Origin: Novosphingobium sp. B 225
GTDB lineage: Bacteria > Pseudomonadota > Alphaproteobacteria > Sphingomonadales > Sphingomonadaceae
NCBI RefSeq assembly: GCF_002198665.1
Contig: NZ_MWLM01000052.1
Span: 1 to 58,757, forward strand
Direction: 5' to 3'
DNA: 58,757 nt
Positions 17,418 to 26,158 of this stretch are shown here, piece after piece. The position numbers and the translations under genes are program-made. Position 1 is the first letter of the stretch; each line of letters begins with the position of its first letter. A model generated the notes under the pieces. That model searched no databases. It was given only the letters and a program-made list of their open reading frames with translations, and had not been told where the DNA came from.

Positions 17418-17978
17418 TCAGCCGCTTGAATAGAGCTCCGCTTCCGCCATGCGGCGGCGGACCAGGCCGGGCAGGCGTTTGCCCCCGGCATGGACCCATT
17501 TGCCGAATTCGGCCGCCGCGCCGGCGTGATCCCCCGCCTTGTGCCGCTTCGTCAGGGTCGCCTTGGCGATGGCGCCGGTGTTGTAGTGAAAGCTGACCAG
17601 CGCATCGAACTGGCTCTGGGTGGTGGGGGCGCTGCCGATGGCGCGGGCCACGTCGCGGGCAAACCGCTCCAGATCGCGCGCCAGCCGATCATCACATTCA
17701 GCGCGGGTCCAGACCGTGCCGGGGCCGATCCCCCGCCCGGTCGCGCCCCAGCCGATCGTCCAGGGCGCTCCGCCTGTGCCGGGGTCGGGATAGGCTTCAT
17801 AGCGCCCGTCGCTGCGGGCCCGGGCGCAGCCTTCGAAACGCTGGATCAGCGCCAGCCCGGCCGGGCTGATCGGTGGCTCGACCGGGGCCGGGTGGGGCGG
17901 CGCGGGTGGCGGCGGCAGGGCATCGTCCTGCGCCTTCATCCGGCGCAGCGCGGCAAAGAAATCGAATTCCATGTTCAT
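17418..17978 (-). CDS. Phage-type lysozyme (GH24 endolysin)
   Basis: A 186-residue family-24 lysozyme that cleaves the MurNAc-GlcNAc bond of peptidoglycan. The catalytic glutamate lies in RFEGCARARSDGRYEAYP, with the family continuation APWTIGWGATG and SQFDALVSFHYNTGAIAKATL. Residues 1-45 are a charged then Pro-rich leader (ALPPPPAPPHPAPVEPP), not a clear signal peptide. The ATG at 17978 follows GGAGG on the minus strand at normal spacing. No holin, spanin or phage structural gene lies nearby, so it is either a relic or a domesticated enzyme. Confidence 0.9.
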   Translation of the reverse strand: MNMEFDFFAALRRMKAQDDALPPPPAPPHPAPVEPPISPAGLALIQRFEGCARARSDGRYEAYPDPGTGGAPWTIGWGATGRGIGPGTVWTRAECDDRLARDLERFARDVARAIGSAPTTQSQFDALVSFHYNTGAIAKATLTKRHKAGDHAGAAAEFGKWVHAGGKRLPGLVRRRMAEAELYSSG

Positions 17979-18125
17979 GGGCAAGCCTCCTCGAATCGAG
18001 AGGCCGGAACATTAAGCACGGAGCAGGGATGTAGGAAAATCGTTTCTGCGCGGGCGATGCAGCGGGTGTAAACCGTCTCCACTTTGGCAAATCATCCTTA
18101 ACCATCTGCAACTAAGGGCGAAAGG

Positions 18126-20441
18126 ATGGGGCAATGGGACCGAACAAGGCGCCGGCTGGTCCGGCTGGCCATGACCGAAGTGGGGGAAGGCAAACTTGCC
18201 GTCACCCTGCTGCTGTCGCTGCTTGCCTTTTCCGTGCTGCTGGCGCTGGGCTTCCGATCGTCTACCGCCTTTGTCGACAAGCTTGACCGGACCCACGAGC
18301 AACAGCTGGTAGTGAACTTTCTGGATCGCCAGGCCGAGGCCGGGGCGGGGCAGATCAAGGTCCAGGTGACTTGGGACGAAGCCTTTGACAAGATCGGATC
18401 GGGTCAGCTCGATCCTGCCTGGGCGGATACCTATATCGGCGATTTCCTGTGGTCGAACTTTGGGTATGACCGGCTCTATGTGGTCAGTCCGCGCGGGGAC
18501 ATGCTGCGGGCCTGGCGCGATGGCCGGGCCGAACCGGCTGCTGCCGGCGGCGCTGACTTTGCCCAGCTGGGTGCGCAAGTGCAGCGCCAGCTGGCAGCGA
18601 TGGGCAGCAATCGCGCGGTGTTCGGCCAAACCGCCAAGCTGCGACAGCTGCAGGATACCGCCTGGCCGTTTAGCGCACAGGGCAAGCCGCTGACCCGCTG
18701 GGGCCATGCACTGATCCAAATCAATGGCCAGCCTGCGATGCTGAGCGTGGTGCCGGTGCTGCCCGACGCCCGGTTTGACCGGCTGCGCGCCAGCCCCAAT
18801 CACCTGGTTGCTGTGCAATTCTTCGACCCTGCCTTTCTGGGCGGCATGGGGCGGCAATTGCTGCTCAAGGACATGCAGCAGGCCCGCGCTGCGCCAGTGA
18901 ACGACGAACTCAATTCACTGCCGCTGATCAGCCAGGACGGGGTGCAGGTTGGCCAGCTGACCTGGCACGCGGAACTGCGCAGCGCGATGGTGCGGGGCAA
19001 GACACGGCCGTTCTTTGCTGCCTACCTGCTATTCCTGGTTGCGATCATGCTGGGCGGACTGAGCGTGATCAAGATGTTGCGCAATGCCATGGCCCGATTG
19101 CGCCAGCGCGAGGCACAGGCTACCCACGCCGCTCGGCATGACGAGATGACCGGCCTGCCCAACCGGATGCATTTCATCGAACGGCTCGAAGCGCAGCTGT
19201 CAGTCCTGTCGGTCAAACAGGATCGGGGCCTGGCGGTAGCCTTCCTCGATCTCGACCATTTCAAATACATCAACGACACGCTTGGCCACCCGGCCGGCGA
19301 TGCGCTGGTCCGGCAAGTGGCCGCGCGCGCGCGCAAGTGTCTGCCCGCCAGTGATCTGATCGCACGGCTGGGCGGGGACGAATTCGTGGTGATGCGCACT
19401 GCTCCGCGCGACCACGGCGGGATCCGGCAGCTGGGGGCAGACCTGATGGCGCTGTTCGCCGCGCCGTTCAATATCGATGGGCGGGTGATCGATGTCACTG
19501 CCTCATGCGGGATCAGCTGGGCTCCGGATCAGGGGCTGACCGGCGAAGATTTGCTGCGCAATGCCGATATTGCGCTGTTCCGCGCCAAGCAGCGCGGCCG
19601 TGCCCGGTGGCGGGCATTCGACCGCGAAATGGAAGGCACGGTGCGCCGCCGCCTGCTGCTGGAACTGGAACTGCGCAAGGCCTTGCAGGGCAATGGCCTG
19701 TCGCTGGCCTATCAGCCGATTGTCGATGCAGAGACCGGCGCGGTGGCCGGGGCCGAGGCATTGCTGCGCTGGAACCATCAGGAACTGGGGGCGCTCAGTC
19801 CGGCGCTGTTCGTGCCGGTGGCTGAGCAGGCGGGCATGATGCCGCTGCTGGGCTGGTGGGTAGTCGGGCGGGTGTTTGAACAGTGCCGCGAATGGCCCGG
19901 GGTCAACATTTCGATCAACCTTTCCCCCTTGCAACTGACCGCGCGCGGGTTCCTGGAGGATCTGGCGGTTCTGACACAGGAATTCGCGGTCGATCCGGCG
20001 CGGATCACTTTCGAAGTGACCGAAGGCGTGCTGATGGAACGCGGCACCGGGGCCTTTGCCGTGCTGGAAGGGCTGAAACAGCTGGGCTTTGCCGTGGCGC
20101 TGGACGATTTCGGAACCGGCTATTCCAGCCTCAGCTATCTGCGCGGGTTTGATTTTGACCGGATCAAGATTGATCGCAGCTTCGTCCATGACATCGAAAG
20201 CGATTGCAACGCGCATTCGATCCTGAAAGCGATCGTGGCATTGGGCCACAGCCTGAACACCCGCACCGTGGCCGAAGGGGTGGAAACCCCGCTGCAGCGC
20301 GATCTGGTGCGCGCTGCCGGGTGCGAACTGATTCAGGGCTACCTGTTCCACCGCCCGATGCCGGCCGAAGACTTTTCGTTGCTGCTTAAAGGACGCCGTC
20401 AGAGCGATACCGTGCTGCGCCACCGGAGCGCTGCGGCCTGA
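18126..20441 (+). CDS. Membrane GGDEF-EAL cyclic-di-GMP protein with CHASE4-like sensor
   Basis: A 771-residue two-domain cyclic-di-GMP enzyme. Membrane helices at about 24-44 and 297-317 bracket a periplasmic region with a CHASE4-like pattern. The diguanylate cyclase domain has an intact GGDEF at residues 416-420, but the position of the RxxD inhibitory site carries P-A-S-D (407-410), so product inhibition is probably absent. The phosphodiesterase domain has EALLRW, DDFGTGYSSL and VAEGVET, all consistent with catalytic competence. It stands alone, converging on glnA. Confidence 0.93.
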   Translation: MGQWDRTRRRLVRLAMTEVGEGKLAVTLLLSLLAFSVLLALGFRSSTAFVDKLDRTHEQQLVVNFLDRQAEAGAGQIKVQVTWDEAFDKIGSGQLDPAWADTYIGDFLWSNFGYDRLYVVSPRGDMLRAWRDGRAEPAAAGGADFAQLGAQVQRQLAAMGSNRAVFGQTAKLRQLQDTAWPFSAQGKPLTRWGHALIQINGQPAMLSVVPVLPDARFDRLRASPNHLVAVQFFDPAFLGGMGRQLLLKDMQQARAAPVNDELNSLPLISQDGVQVGQLTWHAELRSAMVRGKTRPFFAAYLLFLVAIMLGGLSVIKMLRNAMARLRQREAQATHAARHDEMTGLPNRMHFIERLEAQLSVLSVKQDRGLAVAFLDLDHFKYINDTLGHPAGDALVRQVAARARKCLPASDLIARLGGDEFVVMRTAPRDHGGIRQLGADLMALFAAPFNIDGRVIDVTASCGISWAPDQGLTGEDLLRNADIALFRAKQRGRARWRAFDREMEGTVRRRLLLELELRKALQGNGLSLAYQPIVDAETGAVAGAEALLRWNHQELGALSPALFVPVAEQAGMMPLLGWWVVGRVFEQCREWPGVNISINLSPLQLTARGFLEDLAVLTQEFAVDPARITFEVTEGVLMERGTGAFAVLEGLKQLGFAVALDDFGTGYSSLSYLRGFDFDRIKIDRSFVHDIESDCNAHSILKAIVALGHSLNTRTVAEGVETPLQRDLVRAAGCELIQGYLFHRPMPAEDFSLLLKGRRQSDTVLRHRSAAA

Positions 20442-20456
20442 TAACTGCAGCAAAAA

Positions 20457-20482
20457 GGGCGCCCGGATTGCTCCGGACGCCC
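20457..20482 (-). terminator. Terminator downstream of glnA
   Basis: GGGCGCCCGGA (20457-20467) and TCCGGACGCCC (20472-20482) form a stem with one mismatch. On the minus strand it is followed by TTTTTGC, so it best serves glnA, which ends at 20510. Confidence 0.75.
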
Positions 20483-20509
20483 CATTGCACAGTCCTGACC
20501 GGGTCTTGA

Positions 20510-21919
20510 TCAGGCGCTGTAATACATGTCGAATTCGACCGCCGACGGCGTGGTTTCCCAACGCAGAACTTCGGGCCACTTCAGTTCGATGTAGCTTTCG
20601 ATCTGGTCCTTGGTGAACACGCCGCCCTTGAGCAGGAATTCATGGTCGGCTTCGAGGCATTCCAGCGCTTCACGCAGCGAACCGCAGACGGTCGGCACTT
20701 CGGCCAGTTCGGCCGGGGGCAGATCGTACAGGTTCTTGTCCATCGCTTCGCCCGGGTGGATCTTGTTCTGGATCCCGTCGAGCCCGGCCATGAACAGCGC
20801 GGCATAGCACAGATAGGGGTTGGCCATCGCATCGGGGAAACGGAATTCCACGCGCTTTGCCTTGTCACCCGCGCCATAGGGGATGCGGCACGAAGCCGAA
20901 CGGTTGCGGGCCGAATAGGCCAGCAGCACCGGGGCTTCGTAACCCGGGACCAGCCGCTTGTAGCTGTTGGTGGTCGGGTTGGTGAAGGCGTTCAGCGCCT
21001 TGGCATGCTTGATCACACCGCCGATGAAGTACAGGCACATGTCCGACAGACCGGCATAACCGTTACCGGCGAACAGCGGCTTGCCTTCCTTCCAGATCGA
21101 GATGTGGGTGTGCATCCCCGATCCGTTGTCCTTCATGATCGGCTTGGGCATGAACGTAGCGGTCTTGCCATAGGCCTGGGCGACCTGATGGACGACGTAC
21201 TTGTAGACCTGCATGCGGTCAGCGGTTTCCACCAGCGTACCGAAAGTCAGGCCCAGTTCGTGCTGTGCCGATGCCACTTCGTGGTGGTGCTTATCGCAGG
21301 GCAGGCCCATTTCAAGCATGGTGGTGACCATTTCACCGCGCACGTCGACCATCGAGTCAACCGGAGCGACCGGGAAATAGCCGCCCTTGGCGCGCGGACG
21401 GTGGGCCAGATTGCCGGCTTCGTACTTGGTGTTCGAATTGGTCGGCAGTTCGATGTCATCGATCTTGAAGCCATTGCCATCGTAACCGTCATAGAAGCGT
21501 ACATCGTCGAACACGAAGAATTCGGCTTCGGGGCCGACATAGACGGTGTCACCGATGCCGGTGCTTTTCAGGTAGGCTTCGGCGCGCTTGGCACACGAGC
21601 GCGGATCGCGGCCATAGAGGTCACCTGTCGACGGTTCGACGATGTCGCAGTTGATGATCATCATCGGGGTGGCGCTGAACGGATCGATATAGACCGAATC
21701 CAGATCCGGCTTGAGGATCATGTCGGATTCGTTGATCGCCTTCCAGCCTTCGATCGACGAACCGTCGAACATCAGGCCGTCTTCCAGCTCGTCTTCGCCC
21801 ATCACGCCCGAAACCATGGTCAGGTGCTGCCACTTGCCCTTGGGATCGGTGAAGCGCAGGTCAACCCACTCGATTTCCTCGTCCTTGATGCGCTTGATGA
21901 TGTCCTTGGCCTTGCTCAT
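20510..21919 (-). CDS. glnA: Glutamine synthetase, type I
   Basis: This dodecameric enzyme joins ammonia to glutamate with ATP and is the main route of ammonium assimilation. The 469 residues show DGSSIEGW, the metal-binding signature [11 protein letters not shown], the glutamate/ATP region [13 protein letters not shown] and the adenylylation tyrosine in NLYDLPPAE, about residue 398, so it is probably controlled by GlnE and by PII. The ATG at 21919 follows AAGGACG on the minus strand. It lies downstream of glnB on the same strand, with a palindromic repeat between them. Confidence 0.98.
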   Translation of the reverse strand: MSKAKDIIKRIKDEEIEWVDLRFTDPKGKWQHLTMVSGVMGEDELEDGLMFDGSSIEGWKAINESDMILKPDLDSVYIDPFSATPMMIINCDIVEPSTGDLYGRDPRSCAKRAEAYLKSTGIGDTVYVGPEAEFFVFDDVRFYDGYDGNGFKIDDIELPTNSNTKYEAGNLAHRPRAKGGYFPVAPVDSMVDVRGEMVTTMLEMGLPCDKHHHEVASAQHELGLTFGTLVETADRMQVYKYVVHQVAQAYGKTATFMPKPIMKDNGSGMHTHISIWKEGKPLFAGNGYAGLSDMCLYFIGGVIKHAKALNAFTNPTTNSYKRLVPGYEAPVLLAYSARNRSASCRIPYGAGDKAKRVEFRFPDAMANPYLCYAALFMAGLDGIQNKIHPGEAMDKNLYDLPPAELAEVPTVCGSLREALECLEADHEFLLKGGVFTKDQIESYIELKWPEVLRWETTPSAVEFDMYYSA

Positions 21920-21970
21920 TTTTCGTCCTTCTGTGCTGCCCCGGCCGCGCAGCGGAAGGGGTTCTTCAGT

Positions 21971-22067
21971 TCCCCTCCCGCCCCGCAAGAGGGGCTAGAG
22001 GAGGGCATGTTCAGGTGGGATCGGGCGTTTGGCCCTTTCCCGGCCCCTCCCGCAGACAGGAGGGGGG
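21971..22067. repeat. Palindromic repeat between glnB and glnA
   Basis: The segment contains two GC-rich hairpins, one around 21972-22005 (CCCCTCCC ... GAGGAGGG with an inner CCCC/GGGG pair) and one at 22045-22066 (CCCCTCC ... GGAGGGG), in mirror arrangement. It resembles the element at 6626-6741. It lies in the glnB-glnA transcript and could alter the ratio of the two messages. Confidence 0.65.
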
Positions 22068-22088
22068 GATCAAAGAACTTCGCGGGTT

Positions 22089-22496
<408 letters not shown>

Positions 22497-22505
22497 TTAG
22501 ACTCT

Positions 22506-22521
22506 ATCAAGAATCGTGCCA
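22506..22521 (-). promoter_or_regulatory. Probable sigma-54 promoter of glnB-glnA
   Basis: Reading the minus strand from 22521, the sequence is TGGCACG-ATTC-TTGA, matching the TGGCACG-N4-TTGC consensus at all but the last base. It ends about 79 bp before the glnB start, with correct orientation. The mismatch falls at the -12 C, so activity is likely but not certain. No NtrC site of high quality was found. Confidence 0.6.
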
Positions 22522-22698
22522 GTGGCCTGGATCCAGCCCTAGGCGATTGCACGCAGGCCGAAAAGGGCGGAATCGCAACATTCGGTGCGGATTACGCGCG
22601 CTGATACTAAGAATTGTTCGCGCCGTGCAGGGCAGGCTTGCCTGATTTTTCAGCAACAGGTGCCCAAAAATTAGGCAGCTAGCTACGTGCAGGGTGCC

Positions 22699-23622
22699 TT
22701 ACAGCGACAGTCCCGCCGTTTCCGGCAGTCCCGCCATCAGGTTCAGGCTTTGCACCGCCGCCCCGCTCGCGCCCTTGCCCAGGTTGTCGAGCCGCGCCAC
22801 GAGCCGCGCCTGGGTGCCATCGCGGGCGCCATAGACGAACAGTTCCAACCGGTCGCTGGGTGCCATCGAAGCGCGCAGCAGCAGTTCATCCGGCAGTTCC
22901 TGATTGACCGAGACCACCGCGCTGCCGGCATAGAAATCACCCAGGCAATCACGCAGGCCATCGACCGGCGCGGCGCGTTCCATCAGGCTGAGGTGCAGCG
23001 GCACTTCCACCACCATGCCGCGGTGCGCCGCGATCACCGCTGGGGCGAACAGCGGTTGGTGGGCCAGCCCGGCATATTCGCGCATTTCGGGGACGTGCTT
23101 GTGGCCAAGGGTCATGGCATAATCGCGATAGGCGATGTCCTGATCTTCCTCGAACCGCGCGATCAGCGCCTTGCCACCGCCCGAATAACCCGAGACCGCG
23201 TGGCAGGTATAGGGCCAGTCAGCAGGCAGCAGCCCGTTGCGGATCAGCGGGGCAAGCAGGGCGATGAAACCGGTGGGATAGCAGCCGGGGTTCGAAACCC
23301 GCGTCGCCGCAGCCACCTTGTCCCGCCCGACAACTTCGGGAAAGCCATAGGTCCAGCCCGGCGCGACGCGATGCGCGCTGCTGGCATCGATGATCCGCAC
23401 CTTGCTGCCTTCAGCCAGGGCGACCGCTTCGATCGCGGCGTCATCGGGCAGGCACAGCACGGCGAAATCGGCGGCTTGATAAGCATCGCGGCGTGCATCG
23501 GCGCTTTTGCGCTGGGCTTCGTCCAGCACGATCAGTTCGAATTCGGCGCGCGGGGCCAGCCGATCGAGGATTTCAAGTCCGGTGGTTCCGGCGGCGCCAT
23601 CGATGAATACGGTGTGGGTCAT
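22699..23622 (-). CDS. argC: N-acetyl-gamma-glutamyl-phosphate reductase (type 2)
   Basis: ArgC reduces N-acetylglutamyl-5-phosphate with NADPH to the semialdehyde in arginine synthesis. The 307 residues match the short type-2 group. The nucleotide loop is DGAAGTTGLEI, the catalytic cysteine is C114 in SNPGCYPTGF, and the histidine lies in the segment GHKHVPEM. The start codon is only about 11 bp from a palindromic repeat (23633-23752), so its leader would be structured RNA. Confidence 0.95.
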   Translation of the reverse strand: MTHTVFIDGAAGTTGLEILDRLAPRAEFELIVLDEAQRKSADARRDAYQAADFAVLCLPDDAAIEAVALAEGSKVRIIDASSAHRVAPGWTYGFPEVVGRDKVAAATRVSNPGCYPTGFIALLAPLIRNGLLPADWPYTCHAVSGYSGGGKALIARFEEDQDIAYRDYAMTLGHKHVPEMREYAGLAHQPLFAPAVIAAHRGMVVEVPLHLSLMERAAPVDGLRDCLGDFYAGSAVVSVNQELPDELLLRASMAPSDRLELFVYGARDGTQARLVARLDNLGKGASGAAVQSLNLMAGLPETAGLSL

Positions 23623-23632
23623 TTGACGAGGT

Positions 23633-23752
23633 CCGTTCGTGTCGAGCCCTTCGGCTTGCAGCCTAGCAGCCGCTGCTCAGGAAAAACCTCATCCTGCGGA
23701 TGAAGTCGAGCCACCTGCGCGCCTGTGTCTCGACTTCGCTCGACACGAACGG
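23633..23752. repeat. Diverged palindromic repeat upstream of argC
   Basis: CCGTTCGTGTCGAGC (23633-23647) is part of the left arm and the 28-bp sequence at 23725-23752 is a full right arm of the family seen at 31234-31301 and 47874-47946. The left arm diverges after 15 bp and the spacer is longer (77 bp between matching segments). It lies between argC and the SH3-like protein gene, both on the minus strand. Confidence 0.75.
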
Positions 23753-23774
23753 AGGTGGGGGATTTGGTAGCGGC

Positions 23775-24185
23775 TTAGCTTCGTCGTTCTTCCAGCGCCT
23801 CGACCGGCAGGTAGCCGACGAAACCGTCGTCGCCAACCTGGCCCCAGGCCCAGCCGCCGGTCAGATCGAGCACGTTGAACAAAGTGCCCCCGGCCAGAGC
23901 CTCACGTAGTTCGGCATCCGGCTTGTTCGCTGCCAACAGGTTCGCGCCACCGGCCACCACCGCGCGTTCCATCGGTACGGCATAATGCGGCACGAACACC
24001 TTGCCTGCCAAACGAACATGCGCCAGGTCCCCGCGCACCGGCCAGTGCGCGGCATCCAGCTTGACGCTGGGCCCCGACAGGGAAAGCTGCCCGGTGGGAA
24101 TGGCGCTGGCGGTCAAGTCTGCGTGCCCCTCGAATGCGAAGATCGGGCGATTAGCGCCGCTTGGCCCGGCTATCAAGCCATCCAT
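23775..24185 (-). CDS. Small SH3-like domain protein
   Basis: A 136-residue protein whose C-terminal half (about residues 75-130) has the pattern of a bacterial SH3 domain (VVAGGANLLAANKPDAEL ... GGWAWGQVGDDGFVGYLPVEAL). The segment FVPHYAVPMERAV resembles, as I recall it, the N-terminal part of sphingomonad C40 (NlpC/P60) peptidases; here the catalytic domain with its Cys-His pair is missing, since the gene stops after the SH3. It overlaps the membrane-protein gene by 13 bp, so both are read together. It may be a truncated peptidase or a stand-alone binding protein. Confidence 0.65.
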   Translation of the reverse strand: MDGLIAGPSGANRPIFAFEGHADLTASAIPTGQLSLSGPSVKLDAAHWPVRGDLAHVRLAGKVFVPHYAVPMERAVVAGGANLLAANKPDAELREALAGGTLFNVLDLTGGWAWGQVGDDGFVGYLPVEALEERRS

Positions 24186-24709
24186 GCGTGCTGTCCCCTG
24201 ACGGCACGGTGATAGAGCAGCGCGGACAGGCCCCACAGGCCGCCGATGCCCAGGGTCAGCATGGCAGCCCCAGGCAGCCCGGCACCAGCCAGACCCGCCG
24301 CGAGCAGCACCTGATATGTCGCCGCCACGGTCATCACTTTGGCCATTCCGCGCGGCTGGAACCTGGCCCAAATGGCGCCACCAGCGCCCAGCAGCAGGAC
24401 CGGGAAGAATACCAGATTGGCGCGGTTGTCCTCGGCCCCGATGATCCCGACGGCCAGGTTGATCCACACCACCAGAAATGCGCCGAGCAGCCCCAGACCG
24501 GCAGCAAAGCGCGGCGCATGGCCGATGAGACTGCGCGTGGCGAGTTCGAAGCCCAGACAGACCATGCCAAGGATCGCTGCCGCAGCGGCGAAATCGAACC
24601 CGGTCCAGTTGAATCCTGCAACCGTCCGGCTGGCAGCCGCTGCGGCAAGCAGGATCGCCCCCGCAGTGCCCCACACGGCAATGCGCCAGACTTTCGCCGC
24701 ATCAACCAT
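24173..24709 (-). CDS. Membrane protein of unknown function
   Basis: A 178-residue protein with about five to six hydrophobic helices (for example residues 9-28, 38-55, 66-88, 100-113 and 127-165). No catalytic motif is evident. It overlaps pepA by 8 bp and the SH3-like gene by 13 bp, so the three are likely one transcript. I do not recognise the family. Confidence 0.7.
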   Translation of the reverse strand: MVDAAKVWRIAVWGTAGAILLAAAAASRTVAGFNWTGFDFAAAAAILGMVCLGFELATRSLIGHAPRFAAGLGLLGAFLVVWINLAVGIIGAEDNRANLVFFPVLLLGAGGAIWARFQPRGMAKVMTVAATYQVLLAAGLAGAGLPGAAMLTLGIGGLWGLSALLYHRAVRGQHAWMA

Positions 24710-26084
24710 ACCGGCCCTTCAGCAGCCCCCAGGCCGCGCGCAGGCCCAGCGCGTCTCCGCCCTTGGGGCGGCCCGGCTTGGCGGCGGGGCGCCAGGCGAA
24801 CGTATCGAAATGGGCCCAGTCCGTGCCCTCGGGCACAAACCGGTCAAGGAACAGCGCGGCGACCGAGGCTCCGGCGAAACCGTTGGAGCTGTTGTTGGAA
24901 ATGTCCGCCACGTCGCTTTTCAGGTATTCGCGGTAGCCATCGAACAAGGGCAGGCGCCAGCACTTGTCATCGTTCGCCGCGCCGCTTTTCAGCATTTCGT
25001 CCGCCGTCTCGTCCCGCCGGGTGAACAGCGCGGGCAGGTCCGGACCGACAGCGACGCGGGCCGCGCCGGTCAGGGTGGCGAAATCGATCACCAGTTCGGG
25101 CCCTTCCTCACCCGCGCGGGTCAGCGCATCGCCCAGCACCAGCCGTCCTTCAGCATCGGTATTGCCGATCTCCACCGTAAGCCCTTTGCGGCTGCGCAGC
25201 ACGTCGCCAGGGCGAAAAGCATTGCCGGAAATCGCGTTTTCGACGGCCGGGATCAGCAGATGCAGCCGCACTTTCAGCTGCGCCTGCATCACCAACTGAG
25301 CCAGAGCGAGGGCATGGGCCGCGCCGCCCATGTCCTTTTTCATCAGCAGCATGCCCGAACTGGGCTTGATATCGAGCCCGCCCGAATCAAAGCATACGCC
25401 TTTGCCGACCAGCGCGATTCTGGGGTGCTTTGGGTCTCCCCAGTGCAGTTCGATCATCCGCGGTGCATGGCTGCGCGCCGCCGCGCGGCCGACACCGTGG
25501 ACCATCGGAAAGCCGCGTTCCAGCGCGTCGCCATGGGTCACCTTGAATTCCGCGCCGTGCGCCTTGGCGATCAGCTGGGCTTCGTGTTCCAGCTGGGCGG
25601 GGCCCATGTCTTCGGCCGGGGTATTGACCAGATCGCGGACCAGCGCGGTGGCGGCGGCTTCGGCCAACGCGGTGTCGATCGCCTTGACCTCCTTGGTCAG
25701 CAGAATGCGCGGGCCGTCCTCGCCCGGATCGGAGCGGTAGCGGTCGAATTTGTACTGCCCGGTAACCCAGCCATACAGCGCCACGCCCGGTTCCCCGCCC
25801 GCGCGGCGATAGGTGCCCGGCGGCAGCACTTCGGCCAGCTTGGCCATGCACCAGCTGGACAGGCTGTTCACATTGGCCACGCCAGATACCACGAACCAGT
25901 GATCGCCATCGGGCACGATGGCATAGGAATAACCCTCTGCCTCAAACTTCTGCGCGGCCAGCGCGGCGCGCTGGGGGGTGGACAGACTTTTGATAAAGTC
26001 CGGCAGACCCGCCTTGTCGATCAGATGGATCGCGGTGGCCGTTTGGCCCTTGTTGGGCAGGATCAGGGCGTGCTTGTCAGTCAT
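24702..26084 (-). CDS. Leucyl aminopeptidase (M17 family)
   Basis: A 460-residue M17 metallopeptidase that removes N-terminal residues from peptides in the cytoplasm. The signature NTDAEGRLVLGDAL is intact, and the metal and lysine ligands lie in VGKGVCFDSGGLDIKP and MKKDMGGAAHAL. An N-terminal alpha/beta domain precedes them (residues 1-160). Length and motifs fit the PepB/leucyl-aminopeptidase group rather than classical PepA. It starts the minus-strand unit with the membrane protein and SH3-like gene. Confidence 0.92.
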   Translation of the reverse strand: MTDKHALILPNKGQTATAIHLIDKAGLPDFIKSLSTPQRAALAAQKFEAEGYSYAIVPDGDHWFVVSGVANVNSLSSWCMAKLAEVLPPGTYRRAGGEPGVALYGWVTGQYKFDRYRSDPGEDGPRILLTKEVKAIDTALAEAAATALVRDLVNTPAEDMGPAQLEHEAQLIAKAHGAEFKVTHGDALERGFPMVHGVGRAAARSHAPRMIELHWGDPKHPRIALVGKGVCFDSGGLDIKPSSGMLLMKKDMGGAAHALALAQLVMQAQLKVRLHLLIPAVENAISGNAFRPGDVLRSRKGLTVEIGNTDAEGRLVLGDALTRAGEEGPELVIDFATLTGAARVAVGPDLPALFTRRDETADEMLKSGAANDDKCWRLPLFDGYREYLKSDVADISNNSSNGFAGASVAALFLDRFVPEGTDWAHFDTFAWRPAAKPGRPKGGDALGLRAAWGLLKGRYG

Positions 26085-26158
26085 CGCGCTGCCTTAGACC
26101 CGGCGCGCGCTGCGCTGCAAGGCTCGCATTCTTGCGAAGCATTCGCTATATGTCCGCC

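Noticed and set aside
16137..17429. Long open frame of about 430 codons antisense to the aldehyde dehydrogenase gene
   Set aside because: High GC content keeps antisense frames open; the sense frame has full catalytic motifs and the antisense product has low-complexity His/Arg/Gly composition.
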